A DNA stretch of 16,704 nt from Flavobacteriaceae bacterium (lineage in GTDB: Bacteria > Bacteroidota > Bacteroidia > Flavobacteriales > Flavobacteriaceae), in the NCBI GenBank assembly GCA_023145595.1, contig JAGLDM010000356.1, positions 1 through 16,704 of the forward strand, read 5' to 3'. This document shows positions 1-5,954 of the stretch, piece after piece. The translations under genes and the position numbers were made by a program. Position 1 is the first letter of the stretch. The number at the start of each line of letters is the position of its first letter. The notes under the pieces were generated by a model, which had not been told where the DNA came from, searched no databases, and was given only the letters and a program-made list of their open reading frames with translations.

Positions 1-132
1 GGTGGAGATTCTATTAGAGGATTTATGTTTGCATTAATTGTTGGTGTAGTTGTAGGAACTTACTCATCTTTGTTCATTGCATCACCTATTATGTATGACA
101 CTTCAAAAAAATTAGATAAAGGCACAGAATAA
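1..132 (+). CDS. secDF: Protein translocase SecDF, C-terminal end (partial)
   Basis: This is the last 43 codons of a gene that begins before the window. SecDF is an inner-membrane proton-driven accessory of the Sec translocon that helps pull exported proteins into the periplasm. The visible residues start GGDSIRGFMFALIVGVVVGT and continue with TYSSLFIASPI. This is the typical last transmembrane helix of the SecF half, where a G-[DE]-x-[IL]-[RK] turn is followed by a Gly/Val-rich helix and the motif GTYSS-[IL]-[FY]-[IV]-A. A short charged tail (KKLDKGTE) ends the protein. In Bacteroidota SecD and SecF are usually one fused polypeptide, so secDF is the likely gene, but the fusion itself lies outside the window. 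A terminator follows 22 bp after the stop codon. Confidence 0.85.
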   Translation, partial: GGDSIRGFMFALIVGVVVGTYSSLFIASPIMYDTSKKLDKGTE

Positions 133-154
133 AGTCCTTTTTAAATAAGCTTAC

Positions 155-182
155 AAACCGTCTCATTTTGAGGCGGTTTTTT
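155..182 (+). terminator. Rho-independent terminator after secDF
   Basis: A 10-bp stem (155-164 AAACCGTCTC pairs with 170-179 GAGGCGGTTT, with one G-T wobble) encloses an ATTTT loop and runs into six T (177-182). It lies between the SecDF stop and the next start, so it should end the secDF transcript. Its 3' edge is within a few bases of the candidate promoter box of the next gene. Confidence 0.85.
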
Positions 183-184
183 GT

Positions 185-192
185 TATTTTTG
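185..192 (+). promoter_or_regulatory. Candidate -7 promoter box for hpt-adk
   Basis: TATTTTTG fits the Bacteroidota primary-sigma -7 consensus TAnnTTTG exactly and lies 20 bp before the ATG at 213. No TTG at the usual distance upstream is convincing; the nearest, at 168-170, lies inside the terminator hairpin and is too close. The box is therefore supported by the -7 match and its position only. Confidence 0.5.
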
Positions 193-212
193 CATTCATT
201 AAATAAAACATT

Positions 213-1325
213 ATGAGTACCGTTAAATTACATGACAAGTATTTTCAACCTTATCTATCAAAAGAAAAGATTGAGGCGGCTACTCAAAACCTCGTAAATC
301 AAATTGCAGCCGACTGCAAAGACGAAATTCCAATTTTTATAGGAATTTTAAATGGGTCTTTTATGTTTGTTGCAGATTTTGTTAGATTATACCCACGTGC
401 TTGCGAAGTGTCTTTTGTAAAATTAACTTCTTATGAAGGAACGTCTTCAAAAGGAATCGTAAATCAATTGGTCGGAATTAATGAAGATCTAACAGGAAGA
501 ACCGTAGTGATTCTAGAAGATATCATCGATACCGGAAACACATTACAAAAAATTTATGAAATCTTTAAGGACAAAAAAGTTGGAAAACTAAAAATTGCAA
601 CCCTATTTTTCAAACCAGATGTTTTTAAAAAAGAATTACATATTGACTATATTGGGCTATCAATCCCAGATGAATTTATTGTAGGCTACGGACTAGACTA
701 TAACAACTTAGGAAGAAACATTAACAGTATTTATAAAATAACAACACCAACCATGACAAACATCGTATTATTTGGCCCTCCGGGAGCAGGAAAAGGAACA
801 CAAGCAGATGTCTTAAAAGACGCGTATAATTTAATACATATTTCTACAGGAGATGTATTTAGATATAATATCCAAAACGCAACTAAATTAGGCCTTTTAG
901 CAAAATCATATATGGACGATGGTAACTTGGTACCTGATGAAGTTACTATCAATATGCTAAAAGCAGAAGTTGAAAAAAATACAGAAGCCAACGGATTTAT
1001 CTTTGACGGTTTCCCTAGAACAAGTTCACAAGCAGAAGCTTTGGATGGTTTCCTTTCAGAAAAAGGAGAAACTATTAACGGAATGGTTGCTTTAGAAGTT
1101 TCAGAAGACTTATTGGTAGAACGCCTATTAGAACGAGGAAAAACGAGCGGAAGAAGCGATGACCAAGATGAAGAAAAAATAAGAAATCGGTTTAACGAAT
1201 ACAATACGAAAACATCCATTTTAAAAGACTATTACGCCAAACAAAACAAATACTTTGGTGTAAACGGAGTCGGATCTATTGAAGAAATTACAACTCGTTT
1301 GAAAGTTGTTATTGATACACTTTAG
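213..1325 (+). CDS. adk: Fused hypoxanthine phosphoribosyltransferase-adenylate kinase
   Basis: One open frame of 370 residues encodes two purine enzymes. Residues 1 to about 175 are a hypoxanthine phosphoribosyltransferase (hypoxanthine or guanine + PRPP to IMP or GMP). It shows the LNGS pyrophosphate loop (46-49), the flexible-loop SYEG (73-76), the PRPP motif VVILEDIIDTGNT (98-110) and the base-binding region PDEFIVGYG (152-160). Residues 181-370 are adenylate kinase (ATP + AMP to 2 ADP), with P-loop GPPGAGKGT (188-196), AMP-binding STGD (211-214), FDGFPR (264-269) and a short zinc-free LID around GRSDD (313-317). The second half is 190 residues, full length for a flavobacterial Adk, and begins at a Met (ATG 753) where a separate gene would start. 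Only about six residues (KITTPT) link the domains and no stop intervenes. An extra, separate Adk could be made from the internal ATG. Both halves have all key residues, so both enzymes should be active in the cytoplasm. Confidence 0.93.
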   Translation: MSTVKLHDKYFQPYLSKEKIEAATQNLVNQIAADCKDEIPIFIGILNGSFMFVADFVRLYPRACEVSFVKLTSYEGTSSKGIVNQLVGINEDLTGRTVVILEDIIDTGNTLQKIYEIFKDKKVGKLKIATLFFKPDVFKKELHIDYIGLSIPDEFIVGYGLDYNNLGRNINSIYKITTPTMTNIVLFGPPGAGKGTQADVLKDAYNLIHISTGDVFRYNIQNATKLGLLAKSYMDDGNLVPDEVTINMLKAEVEKNTEANGFIFDGFPRTSSQAEALDGFLSEKGETINGMVALEVSEDLLVERLLERGKTSGRSDDQDEEKIRNRFNEYNTKTSILKDYYAKQNKYFGVNGVGSIEEITTRLKVVIDTL

Positions 1326-1334
1326 TATGTTATC

Positions 1335-1412
1335 TTTCCTGTAAAAGCAGGAATCTCTAGTTTAATAATTTATCTTAATAAAGATAAGATTCCTGCCTTC
1401 GCAAGAATGACA
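1335..1412. repeat. Pair of inverted REP-like palindromes between adk and obg
   Basis: Two related palindromic units lie head to head. The left one, TTCCTG-TAAAAG-CAGGAA (1336-1341 / 1348-1353), continues into TCTC. The right one, read on the minus strand, is GTCATTCTTGCGAAGGCAGG (1411-1392) followed by AATCT. Its arms TTCCTGC (1390-1396) and GCAAGAA (1401-1407) pair with one mismatch. The units share GCAGGAATCT: 1347-1356 on plus and 1387-1396 on minus form a perfect 10-bp inverted repeat 30 bp apart. The TCATTCCTGCGAAGGCAGGAA type of sequence is, from memory, a common dispersed intergenic element in Flavobacteriaceae and other bacteria. Only this pair occurs in the window. In RNA the long arms could form a stem between the two coding regions. 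Confidence 0.6.
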
Positions 1413-1424
1413 TAAATAAATAAA

Positions 1425-2417
1425 ATGACTGAAGGAAATTTTGTTGACTACGTAAAAATCCATGCTATTTCTGGTAAAGGTGGTAAAGGATCTGTGCATT
1501 TACATAGAGAAAAATTTATTACCAAAGGTGGCCCAGATGGTGGTGACGGAGGTCGTGGAGGTCATATAATTATTCGTGCCAACAAAGGCATGTGGACTTT
1601 ATTACACTTAAAATTTAAAAAACATTTTAAGGCAGATCATGGAGGTCATGGTAGCAAAAGTAGAAGTACCGGTAAAGATGGTGAAGACGTTTATATAGAT
1701 GTGCCACTAGGTACTATTGTAAGAAATACCGAAACTGATGAAATCCTTTTTGAAATCACCTATGATGGCGAAGAGCGAATTTTGGCAGAAGGCGGTATGG
1801 GAGGTCGTGGAAACTGGCACTTTAAATCATCTACAAATCAAACTCCTCGGTATGCACAACCTGGAGTTGATGGTTATGAAGATTGGTTTCAACTCGAATT
1901 AAAATTATTGGCAGATGTTGGTTTGGTTGGGTTTCCTAATGCAGGAAAATCAACCTTATTATCTGTGATTACCTCAGCAACTCCCAAAATTGCAGATTAT
2001 GCGTTTACAACTTTAAAACCAAATCTCGGAATTGTAAAATATCGCGAATACAAAACTTTTGTAATGGCAGATATTCCTGGAATTATTGAAGGTGCGCACG
2101 AAGGAAAAGGACTTGGTCATCGGTTTTTAAGACATATTGAACGTAATTCTACTTTACTATTTTTAATTCCGGCAGACAGTAATGATATCATGAAAGAATA
2201 TGCTGTTTTATTGAATGAATTAAAGCAACACAATCCAGAATTGTTAGATAAAGAGCGTCTTATGGTTATTTCTAAATCTGACATGTTAGATAACGAATTA
2301 CAAGCCGAAATTGAAAATGAAATTCCGTCTGAAATTCCGCATTTATTTATATCGGCAGTTGCTCAAAAAGGCTTAACTGAGTTGAAAGATGTACTTTGGA
2401 GAATGTTGAATGATTAA
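1425..2417 (+). CDS. obg: Obg/CgtA family ribosome-associated GTPase
   Basis: A cytoplasmic GTPase that binds the 50S ribosomal subunit and takes part in late ribosome assembly and stress signalling. The 330 residues show the Gly-rich Obg fold (about 1-158, with [14 protein letters not shown], the GG(P/D)GGxGG runs at 35-46 and GGMGGRGN at 123-130). The G domain follows, with G1 GFPNAGKST (169-177), the switch FTTLKPN (194-200), G3 DIPG (216-219), G4 as SKSD (283-286, in place of NKxD, a variant I recall in other Bacteroidota) and G5 SA (310-311). There is no C-terminal OCT domain, so this is the short form usual in the phylum. The ATG at 1425 gives the standard N-terminus that leads into the DYVKI strand. 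The stop overlaps the stop of the convergent lipoprotein gene by 4 bp. Confidence 0.95.
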   Translation: MTEGNFVDYVKIHAISGKGGKGSVHLHREKFITKGGPDGGDGGRGGHIIIRANKGMWTLLHLKFKKHFKADHGGHGSKSRSTGKDGEDVYIDVPLGTIVRNTETDEILFEITYDGEERILAEGGMGGRGNWHFKSSTNQTPRYAQPGVDGYEDWFQLELKLLADVGLVGFPNAGKSTLLSVITSATPKIADYAFTTLKPNLGIVKYREYKTFVMADIPGIIEGAHEGKGLGHRFLRHIERNSTLLFLIPADSNDIMKEYAVLLNELKQHNPELLDKERLMVISKSDMLDNELQAEIENEIPSEIPHLFISAVAQKGLTELKDVLWRMLND

Positions 2418-2884
2418 TTTACAACCACAATAGACAGGGTGAGTTCTGTTGCAACAGGGATTCCTCTTTTAATAGCGGGTTTTAAATTTGGCAGTTTCTG
2501 AACTCCATCTAAGATTAAACTATCAATTTTTGGAATTTGCTGGTTTAATTTAGCAGTTGTTTTTATATCAACTAAAGAAATTTCACCCAATTCGTTTACC
2601 TTCAATTTTAAATAAACCGTATCGTTTATTCTCCGCAAGGTCACAATTTCAGCCTCTTGAAGCGACACAAATAAATGTTCTGATAATTTAATTTGAGTAC
2701 AGACTCGCTGTTTTTCTTGTGATGCCATTCCTTCACAATCCGGAAATAAAGGAAACATGTCTACCGAGTTAAAATCAATAATAGTATCGATTAACTGGCT
2801 TCCTCCTATTTGTTTCTTCTGAAAAAATTCACAAGAAACCAAAGAACTTCCTAATATGAGCACTAAAAACAATCGTTGTAACAT
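2414..2884 (-). CDS. Small lipoprotein with a degenerate TonB C-terminal-like domain
   Basis: A 156-residue exported protein of unknown function. The N-terminus [18 protein letters not shown] is a lipoprotein signal with lipobox LVSC, so the mature protein should be acylated at Cys18. The body resembles the short TonB-C-like proteins common in flavobacteria. FPLFPDCEG (about 44-52) with a second Cys in KQRVCTQ corresponds to the usual FPGCE...CF pair. A central strand [19 protein letters not shown] then leads to [14 protein letters not shown] and LTLSIVV, which corresponds to LPKMxPGxxRGKPV and the final strand of that fold. The similarity is by pattern only, and nothing shows that it transduces energy. 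The gene stands alone, converges on obg with a 4-bp stop overlap, and has no close partner upstream. I saw no good promoter box for it. Confidence 0.7.
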   Translation of the reverse strand: MLQRLFLVLILGSSLVSCEFFQKKQIGGSQLIDTIIDFNSVDMFPLFPDCEGMASQEKQRVCTQIKLSEHLFVSLQEAEIVTLRRINDTVYLKLKVNELGEISLVDIKTTAKLNQQIPKIDSLILDGVQKLPNLKPAIKRGIPVATELTLSIVVVN

Positions 2885-2914
2885 ACTGCTAAAATGTTAT
2901 GTGAAAATACAATT

Positions 2915-3022
2915 TTATTTTGGAATCGGAATATGAATATAGACTTGTATTCCTGTATTTTTATGAGATTTCAATTCGAACTTCCCTTTTAAACTTAATT
3001 TCTTTTGACCACGCGTAACTTT
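2915..3022 (-). pseudogene. Relic of a sensor histidine kinase C-terminus
   Basis: The minus strand stays open from an in-frame TGA (3023-3025) to a TAA (2915-2917) and reads KLSLKGKFELKSHKNTGIQ followed by VYIHIPIPK and stop. This has the shape of the end of a HisKA_3/LytS-type kinase ATPase domain, whose usual form is L-x-G-x-F-x-[IL]-x-S-x-x-x-x-G-T-x-[IV]-x-[IV]-x-[IV]-P-[IL]. No start codon and none of the N, G1 or HisKA boxes remain, so it is a fragment, not a gene. It directly abuts the transposase relic, and together they suggest a kinase gene broken by an insertion and then eroded. The assignment rests on about 30 residues. Confidence 0.5.
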
Positions 3023-3164
3023 TCATTTCATTCCAAGAACTTGCGGCACAAATTACTAAAATAATACCAATGAGAAGGATGCATTCTAAGCTATATAAGT
3101 TACTTATGTGAACTTCTAAAATCAGGTGTTTGACCAAAACAGGCTTTATATTTATTTGCTGTTT
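2961..3164 (-). pseudogene. Relic of an ISAs1-family transposase N-terminal region
   Basis: An open stretch without an ATG (minus strand, stop at 2961-2963, upstream stop at 3165-3167) includes YSLECILLIGIILVICAAS directly followed by SWNEMKSYAWSKE. This matches the N-terminal associated domain of ISAs1-type DDE transposases, where a pattern like L-x-[DE]-I-L-L-[LI]-x-[IV]-x-[AS]-V-I-C-[GA]-A-x-x-W-x-[ED]-[MI]-x-x-[YF] is typical. The catalytic DDE domain is absent and I found no terminal inverted repeats. Its lower end overlaps the kinase relic in another frame, so the exact junction cannot be placed (somewhere near 2980-3025). This is a dead remnant; the family call is from pattern memory. 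Confidence 0.5.
3095..3107. promoter_or_regulatory. Palindrome sharing its core with the tolC-proximal site
   Basis: ATAAGT-T-ACTTAT is a perfect palindrome with a single central base. Its first ten bases (ATAAGTTACT) recur at 3408-3417 in the second palindrome near the promoter. It lies within the transposase relic, so it may be coincidence. Confidence 0.25.
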
Positions 3165-3401
3165 TTAAAACGCATAAGATGTTGATGGCTAATGTAATAT
3201 GTGTGTTTTTATTTGCATAAAACAACACTCAAATCGCGAATTAACAGCGAATTATAACAAAGCAAAATCTAAATATTTAAAATGCTTTTAATACGTTTAA
3301 CCTGTGTGTCTCATGATTATGTTTGCTCATAAGCACAAAAACTCATACCTTTACCTTACCCCCCAAACAGAACCGCAAAAATTTCTATTGACTAAATGCT
3401 A

Positions 3402-3417
3402 AGTAACATAAGTTACT
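3402..3417. promoter_or_regulatory. Candidate repressor operator upstream of the efflux operon
   Basis: AGTAAC-ATAA-GTTACT is a perfect 6-bp inverted repeat with a 4-bp spacer, 22 bp before the -7-like box and 51 bp before the tolC ATG. Size and placement suit a dimeric TetR- or MarR-type repressor, which commonly controls such efflux operons. No regulator gene is present in the window, so the binding protein is unknown. Confidence 0.4.
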
Positions 3418-3438
3418 ATGGAGTCTTTTCTTAACTCC

Positions 3439-3446
3439 TACTTTTG
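3439..3446 (+). promoter_or_regulatory. Candidate -7 promoter box of the efflux operon
   Basis: TACTTTTG matches the Bacteroidota -7 consensus TAnnTTTG exactly and lies 21 bp before the ATG at 3468. No TTG at about 19 bp upstream is present, so a complete promoter is not shown; the missing -33 box could mean that the promoter needs an activator. Confidence 0.5.
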
Positions 3447-3467
3447 CATCATAATAAATGAAACACA

Positions 3468-4778
3468 ATGAAAAAACAACTATTTATTTTATACTTCGGA
3501 AGTATATTCATTTTTGGATTACATGCCCAAGAATTAACAACAATTTCTAAAGCAGAAGCGGTATCTAAAGTTATTAGTCAAAATAATACTTTAAAAATTT
3601 CTGAACAAGAGCATTTAAAAACAAGAGCGGAATACCGACAAACAAATTCTGTTTTTTTACCCAATTTAAATGCTTCGCATTCTGGAATTGCAACAACCAA
3701 CCCTTTAATGGCGTTTGGATCTAAATTAAATCAAGGGATTTTAACTGCAGGAGATTTTAACCCCGATCTATTAAATAACCCGGATGAAGTAACCAGTTTT
3801 GCTACAGTATTCCAAATACAACAACCTTTAATAAACCTTGATGGTTTTTATCAACGAAAAGCAGCAAAAAACAAAATGAATGCTGTAGAGTTGCAATCAC
3901 TACGAACTAGAGATTATTTAACTTTTGAAACTAAAAAAGCATATATGCAATTACAATTGGCATACAAAGCAGTCGAGGTTTTAGAAAAATCATACGTCCT
4001 AGTTCTAGAAAACAAGAAGGTTGCGAGTAACAGTTTTAAACAGGGATATATACAAAAAGCCGATTTACTTTCTATAGAAGTGCGGGTAAGTGATGTTAAA
4101 AATCAATTGCAATCTGCTAAAAGCAATATTAACAACGCTTCAGATTATTTATCGTTTTTAATGAATGAAAAGGGAAATAGCGTCTATATACCTACAGACA
4201 GTTTAACAATTACAGCACTTGCTTCCACTAATACACATGAGATTTCAAAAGAAAGAACAGATATTAGAGCAATGCAATTGACCACAGAGGCATACGAATC
4301 TATGTACAAATCTGATAAAATGGCATTTGTTCCGAGTTTGAATGCTTTTGGAAGTTACGAACTATATGATAACAAAATATTTAATGGTGGTTCTAGTGGT
4401 TATTTAGTTGGCGCACAACTAAACTGGAATCTTTTTGAAGGTTACAAAAACGTTGGAAAAACACAAAGAAGCAAAGCCGTTTATGAACAATCAAAACTTG
4501 AATATGATCAATATGTTTCACAGAGCATATTAGATCTTAACAAAGCAAAACGGATGTTAATTGATGCTGATAATAAGTTGAAACTAACAAATTTAGGTTT
4601 AGAACAATCTGAGGAATCTCTAAGAATACGAACAAATAGATATAAAGAAGGGCTTGAAAGAACGACAGACTTACTGTTGTCTGAATCACAATATGCTCAA
4701 AAACAATTAGAATATTATCAAACAATTTTTGAATACAATTACGCATTTTTATACTTACAATTTTTAACCAAAGAATAA
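3468..4778 (+). CDS. TolC-family outer membrane efflux channel
   Basis: The outer membrane duct of a tripartite efflux pump: a trimer that carries substrates from the inner-membrane pump across the periplasm and outer membrane. The 436 residues begin with a Sec signal (MKKQLFILYFGSIFIFGLHAQ, cleavage near 20/21) and continue with two repeated halves of long amphipathic helices, typical of the OEP family. Examples are EAVSKVISQNNTLKISEQEH near the mature N-terminus, SYVLVLENKKVASNSFKQGY mid-protein and the equivalent GLEQSEESLRIRTNRYKEGL near the C-terminus. Matching K-x-G-Y / K-E-G-x motifs mark the two halves. The length is normal. It is the first gene of the operon; the membrane-fusion gene starts 7 bp after its stop, so the two should be co-transcribed. 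The substrate cannot be deduced from the channel. Confidence 0.9.
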   Translation: MKKQLFILYFGSIFIFGLHAQELTTISKAEAVSKVISQNNTLKISEQEHLKTRAEYRQTNSVFLPNLNASHSGIATTNPLMAFGSKLNQGILTAGDFNPDLLNNPDEVTSFATVFQIQQPLINLDGFYQRKAAKNKMNAVELQSLRTRDYLTFETKKAYMQLQLAYKAVEVLEKSYVLVLENKKVASNSFKQGYIQKADLLSIEVRVSDVKNQLQSAKSNINNASDYLSFLMNEKGNSVYIPTDSLTITALASTNTHEISKERTDIRAMQLTTEAYESMYKSDKMAFVPSLNAFGSYELYDNKIFNGGSSGYLVGAQLNWNLFEGYKNVGKTQRSKAVYEQSKLEYDQYVSQSILDLNKAKRMLIDADNKLKLTNLGLEQSEESLRIRTNRYKEGLERTTDLLLSESQYAQKQLEYYQTIFEYNYAFLYLQFLTKE

Positions 4779-4785
4779 CAAACAC

Positions 4786-5856
4786 ATGAAAAAATATAGT
4801 TTACTAATTGCCTTATCACTATTAATAGTTAGTTGTGCCAAGGACACTAAAGAAATTAAAGTTGACACTACTCCAGCCGTTGCTGTTGAAGTCAGTTCAT
4901 CAAACTTACAAAATAGCAACCCGTTTTTTACGGCAAGCGGAAAGATTAAAGCGATTAATTACAGCACCTTAAGCACACGAACTAGTGGATTTGTAGAAAA
5001 GATACATGTAACTGTTGGTGACAAGGTTACCAAAGGTAAATTACTTCTATCTATAAGCAATATTGATTTACAAGCAAAATTAGCACAGGTAAATGCGAGT
5101 ATTACAGAAGCAACTGCTGCTTTTAATAACGCTGAAAAAGATTACAACCGATTCAAAAATCTATTTGCAGAAAACAGTGCTTCTCAAAAAGAGATGGATG
5201 ATATGACTGCAAATTTTGAAATGGCGAAAGCGCGTTTAGAAAGTGTAACTCAAATGAGAAATGAAATTAATGCACAGTTTAAATATGTGAATATTAAAGC
5301 TCCTTTTAGCGGAGTTGTAACAAATAAATATATTGAAACCGGCGATCTTGCCAATCCGGGCATGCCATTAATTTCTATTGAATCACCCGGTAATTTTGAA
5401 GTAAAACTATCGGTTCCAGAAAGTGAAATATCACAAATTAAAAAAGGGTCATCGGTTTCTGTATTGGTAAAATCAATTTCTGAAATTGTTAATGGTACCG
5501 TTAGCGAGGTGAGTACTTCTGCTACAAATACAGGTGGGCAATATTTAGTAAAAGTTACGCTAGACAAAACCAAACTGCCAATTTTATCGGGAATGTACAC
5601 CAATGTTAAATTCCCATCAAACAGAAAATCAGCCTCAAATAATATATTAATTCCGGTTGATGCTTTAGTTACCAGAGGACAACTATCTGGAGTTTATACG
5701 GTAAGTCAATCACAAACAGCCTTATTACGTTGGTTGCGATTAGGAAAAACTTTCGGAGATCAAATTGAGGTATTGTCTGGTTTAAAAGCAAACGAAAAAT
5801 ATATCGTTTCTGCAGAAAGTAAATTATATAACGGAGCAAAAATCTCAATTAAATAA
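4786..5856 (+). CDS. RND efflux periplasmic adaptor (membrane-fusion lipoprotein)
   Basis: The periplasmic adaptor (HlyD/AcrA type) that joins the RND pump to the TolC channel. The N-terminus MKKYSLLIALSLLIVSC is a lipoprotein signal with acylation expected at Cys17, which anchors it to the inner membrane. Next come a lipoyl half-motif (GFVEKIHVTVGDKVTKGKLL, 68-87), an alpha-helical hairpin (about 92-160, ending in QMRNEINAQF) and the second lipoyl half (YVNIKAPFSGVVTNKYIETG, 167-186). Beta-barrel and membrane-proximal domains make up the rest of the 356 residues. It lies between the channel and pump genes. A 98-bp spacer follows before the pump gene, unusually long for this operon. No His/Met-rich metal-binding extension is present. 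Confidence 0.92.
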   Translation: MKKYSLLIALSLLIVSCAKDTKEIKVDTTPAVAVEVSSSNLQNSNPFFTASGKIKAINYSTLSTRTSGFVEKIHVTVGDKVTKGKLLLSISNIDLQAKLAQVNASITEATAAFNNAEKDYNRFKNLFAENSASQKEMDDMTANFEMAKARLESVTQMRNEINAQFKYVNIKAPFSGVVTNKYIETGDLANPGMPLISIESPGNFEVKLSVPESEISQIKKGSSVSVLVKSISEIVNGTVSEVSTSATNTGGQYLVKVTLDKTKLPILSGMYTNVKFPSNRKSASNNILIPVDALVTRGQLSGVYTVSQSQTALLRWLRLGKTFGDQIEVLSGLKANEKYIVSAESKLYNGAKISIK

Positions 5857-5954
5857 TTAAAAAACATGAAACGAGCATGCTAAAACATTTTTCACCAAAG
5901 GGAAAACTAATAGCGAACAGCACGTTACCATTAAAAAATATTAAATAAAGAAAC
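5857..5954 (+). other. 98-bp spacer with a five-codon micro-ORF before the RND gene
   Basis: The other spacers among the channel, adaptor, pump and PII-like genes are 7 and 19 bp. This one starts with an ATG (5866) in a context very like that of the pump start (AAACATGAAA), and encodes MKRAC before a TAA at 5881-5883. It could be a leader peptide, the vestige of an earlier start, or chance. I see no terminator hairpin in it. Confidence 0.25.

Larger units (their letters stand above)
3023..3467. other. Rest of the gap before the efflux operon: no intact gene
   Basis: Apart from the transposase relic on the minus strand, this stretch holds no open frame with credible coding features on either strand. 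It is AT-rich and includes a short direct repeat (GCGAATTA at 3236-3243 and 3247-3254), a run TTACCTTACCCCCC near 3350-3365, two palindromes sharing ATAAGTTACT, and a promoter-like box just before tolC. It most likely serves as the control region of the downstream operon plus decayed sequence. Confidence 0.5.

Noticed and set aside
731..1219. Minus-strand open frame of 162 codons inside the adenylate kinase half
   Set aside because: It lies opposite a complete, conserved enzyme and its Ser/Phe-rich product has no recognisable features; it is a shadow of the plus-strand codons.
3186..3254. Possible integron attC-like or CRISPR-like repeat around GCGAATTA
   Set aside because: Only two 8-bp copies 11 bp apart, with no spacer regularity and no attC core-site pairing.
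4537..4785. Minus-strand open frame of 82 codons opposite the end of tolC
   Set aside because: Antisense to the conserved C-terminal helices of the channel; its hydrophobic look follows from AT-rich antisense codons.
5250..5603. Minus-strand open frame of 117 codons inside the membrane-fusion gene
   Set aside because: Fully opposite the conserved adaptor domains, with no family signs.
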